Shown: piece after piece, positions 5,819 through 6,264 of the stretch
Numbering within the stretch: the first letter of the stretch is position 1
How the letters are laid out: every line of letters starts with the position of its first letter
Source of the DNA: JAMXLO01 sp041487355
GTDB lineage: Bacteria; Pseudomonadota; Alphaproteobacteria; Acetobacterales; Acetobacteraceae
DNA: 6,264 bases
Assembly (NCBI GenBank): GCA_041487355.1
Contig: JBGPND010000267.1
Location: forward strand, 1-6,264
Direction: 5' to 3'
Translations under genes and position numbers: made by a program
Notes under the pieces: generated by a model
Databases searched by the model: none
What the model saw: the letters and a program-made list of their open reading frames with translations, nothing else
What the model was told of the DNA's origin: nothing

Positions 5819-6264
5819 TGCCGGCGCCTCGGCGAGCCGCCGTTCAAGTTCCGCGGGCATCCACGCGTCAACCGGCGCCAGCCGGCCCGATGCCGCCAGA
5901 TCGCGCGCGATTCCCAGCGCCCGCGTCAGAGGCGCGCGCGCCTGCCCGGCATCGGCTTCGGCGATCTTCACGCAAGAAACGATCACGTCGCGCTGCCACG
6001 CGGCGTTGCCCGGGTCGGCGGCGGCGAGGCGGGCGCTGATGGCCATGCCGGCGCGATAGTCCGCCAGCGCGCCCGGCAGATCGCCCTGCGCGCTGAGCAC
6101 GTCGCCGAGCCTGTTGTGGCTGACCGACAGGTCGCGCTGCCACGCGGCGTTGCCCGGGTCGGCGGCGGCGAGGCGGGCGCGGATAGCCATGCCGGCGCGA
6201 TAGTCCGCCAGCGCACCCGGCAGATCGCCCTGCGCGCTGAGCACGTCGCCGAGCCTGTCGTGGC
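5816..6264 (-). CDS. Tetratricopeptide-repeat protein, 3' part (5' end outside window)
   Basis: Partial gene: reading is open from base 6264 to the TGA at 5816-5818, giving about 149 C-terminal residues. It contains two nearly identical 48-residue TPR-type units of the form HNRLGDVLSAQGDLPGALA, DYRAGMAI(R/S)ARLAAADPG, NAAWQRD, followed by a diverged third unit (VSCVKIAEADAGQARAPLTRALGIARDLAASGRL) and a short tail ending LERRLAEAPA. The helix-turn-helix pattern with conserved G, A, Y and P positions is TPR-like, so a protein-protein interaction role is likely. In alphaproteobacteria, similar QGDLPGAL...ADPGNAAWQRD arrays often form the C-terminal part of large proteins with N-terminal NTPase, caspase-like, TIR or other signalling domains; the N-terminus here cannot be seen. 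The internal GTG at 6244 is only a codon within the array, not a likely start. It is co-oriented with the SLOG/membrane gene 447 nt downstream. Confidence 0.85.
   Translation of the reverse strand, partial: HDRLGDVLSAQGDLPGALADYRAGMAIRARLAAADPGNAAWQRDLSVSHNRLGDVLSAQGDLPGALADYRAGMAISARLAAADPGNAAWQRDVIVSCVKIAEADAGQARAPLTRALGIARDLAASGRLAPVDAWMPAELERRLAEAPA
5978..6264 (-). repeat. Two tandem 144-bp TPR-coding repeats
   Basis: The unit at 5978-6121 is followed by 6122-6264 (one base short at the window edge) with a period of exactly 144 bp, 48 codons. Over the aligned part from the GTCGCGCTGCCACGCGG motif onward I count about four base differences, for example tgatggcc against ggatagcc near 6037/6181. 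Such near identity at DNA level points to recent duplication or gene conversion, and the array probably continues beyond the window. Confidence 0.9.

Noticed and set aside
5514..5819. Small minus-strand open frame of about 101 codons, with an internal ATG at 5732 giving MYESDAVVEFYNAG...
   Set aside because: It runs through the inverted repeat, has poor third-position G/C preference, no clear ribosome binding site and no recognisable domain; most likely chance reading of repeat DNA.

Overview
The window looks like the chromosome of a GC-rich alphaproteobacterium, probably of the Rhodospirillales/Acetobacteraceae type. This rests on the very high GC content with strong G/C preference at third codon positions, the form of the GuaB and RsmB-like proteins, and a dispersed palindromic element encoding the 'MAGLVPAI...DGRD...GHDG' peptide common in alphaproteobacterial proteomes. 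The taxonomic placement is inference from recalled sequence character, not from a search.

Bases 51-3508 hold a compact plus-strand cluster. guaB (IMP dehydrogenase, guanine nucleotide synthesis) is followed after only 3 nt by an RsmB/NOP-family rRNA cytosine-C5 methyltransferase. That gene appears to start on a CTG codon behind a well-spaced AGGA, and carries a ~100 bp palindromic element inserted in frame near its 3' end. It overlaps a GNAT N-acetyltransferase gene by ATGA, so the three are probably one transcript.

Bases 3515-5368 hold a minus-strand gene, tail to tail with the acetyltransferase at a 6-nt distance. Its 617-residue product has an N-terminal Rossmann-type SLOG (LOG/DprA/TRPM-like nucleotide-ligand) domain, a Pro/His/Arg-rich linker and a C-terminal region with four predicted membrane helices in two pairs, resembling SLATT-type effectors. 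This architecture is typical of nucleotide-sensing conflict systems and is the best candidate for an undescribed defence or stress module here.

Bases 5369-5815 have no convincing intact gene. They hold a long near-perfect inverted repeat (53-nt arms, 5490-5659) with a second GC-rich hairpin nested inside, a small low-GC stretch, and a short GC3-rich piece that may be a gene remnant. From 5816 to the window end is the 3' part of a minus-strand tetratricopeptide-repeat gene built of 144-bp, almost identical tandem repeats. No tRNA, rRNA, CRISPR array or transposase gene is visible.
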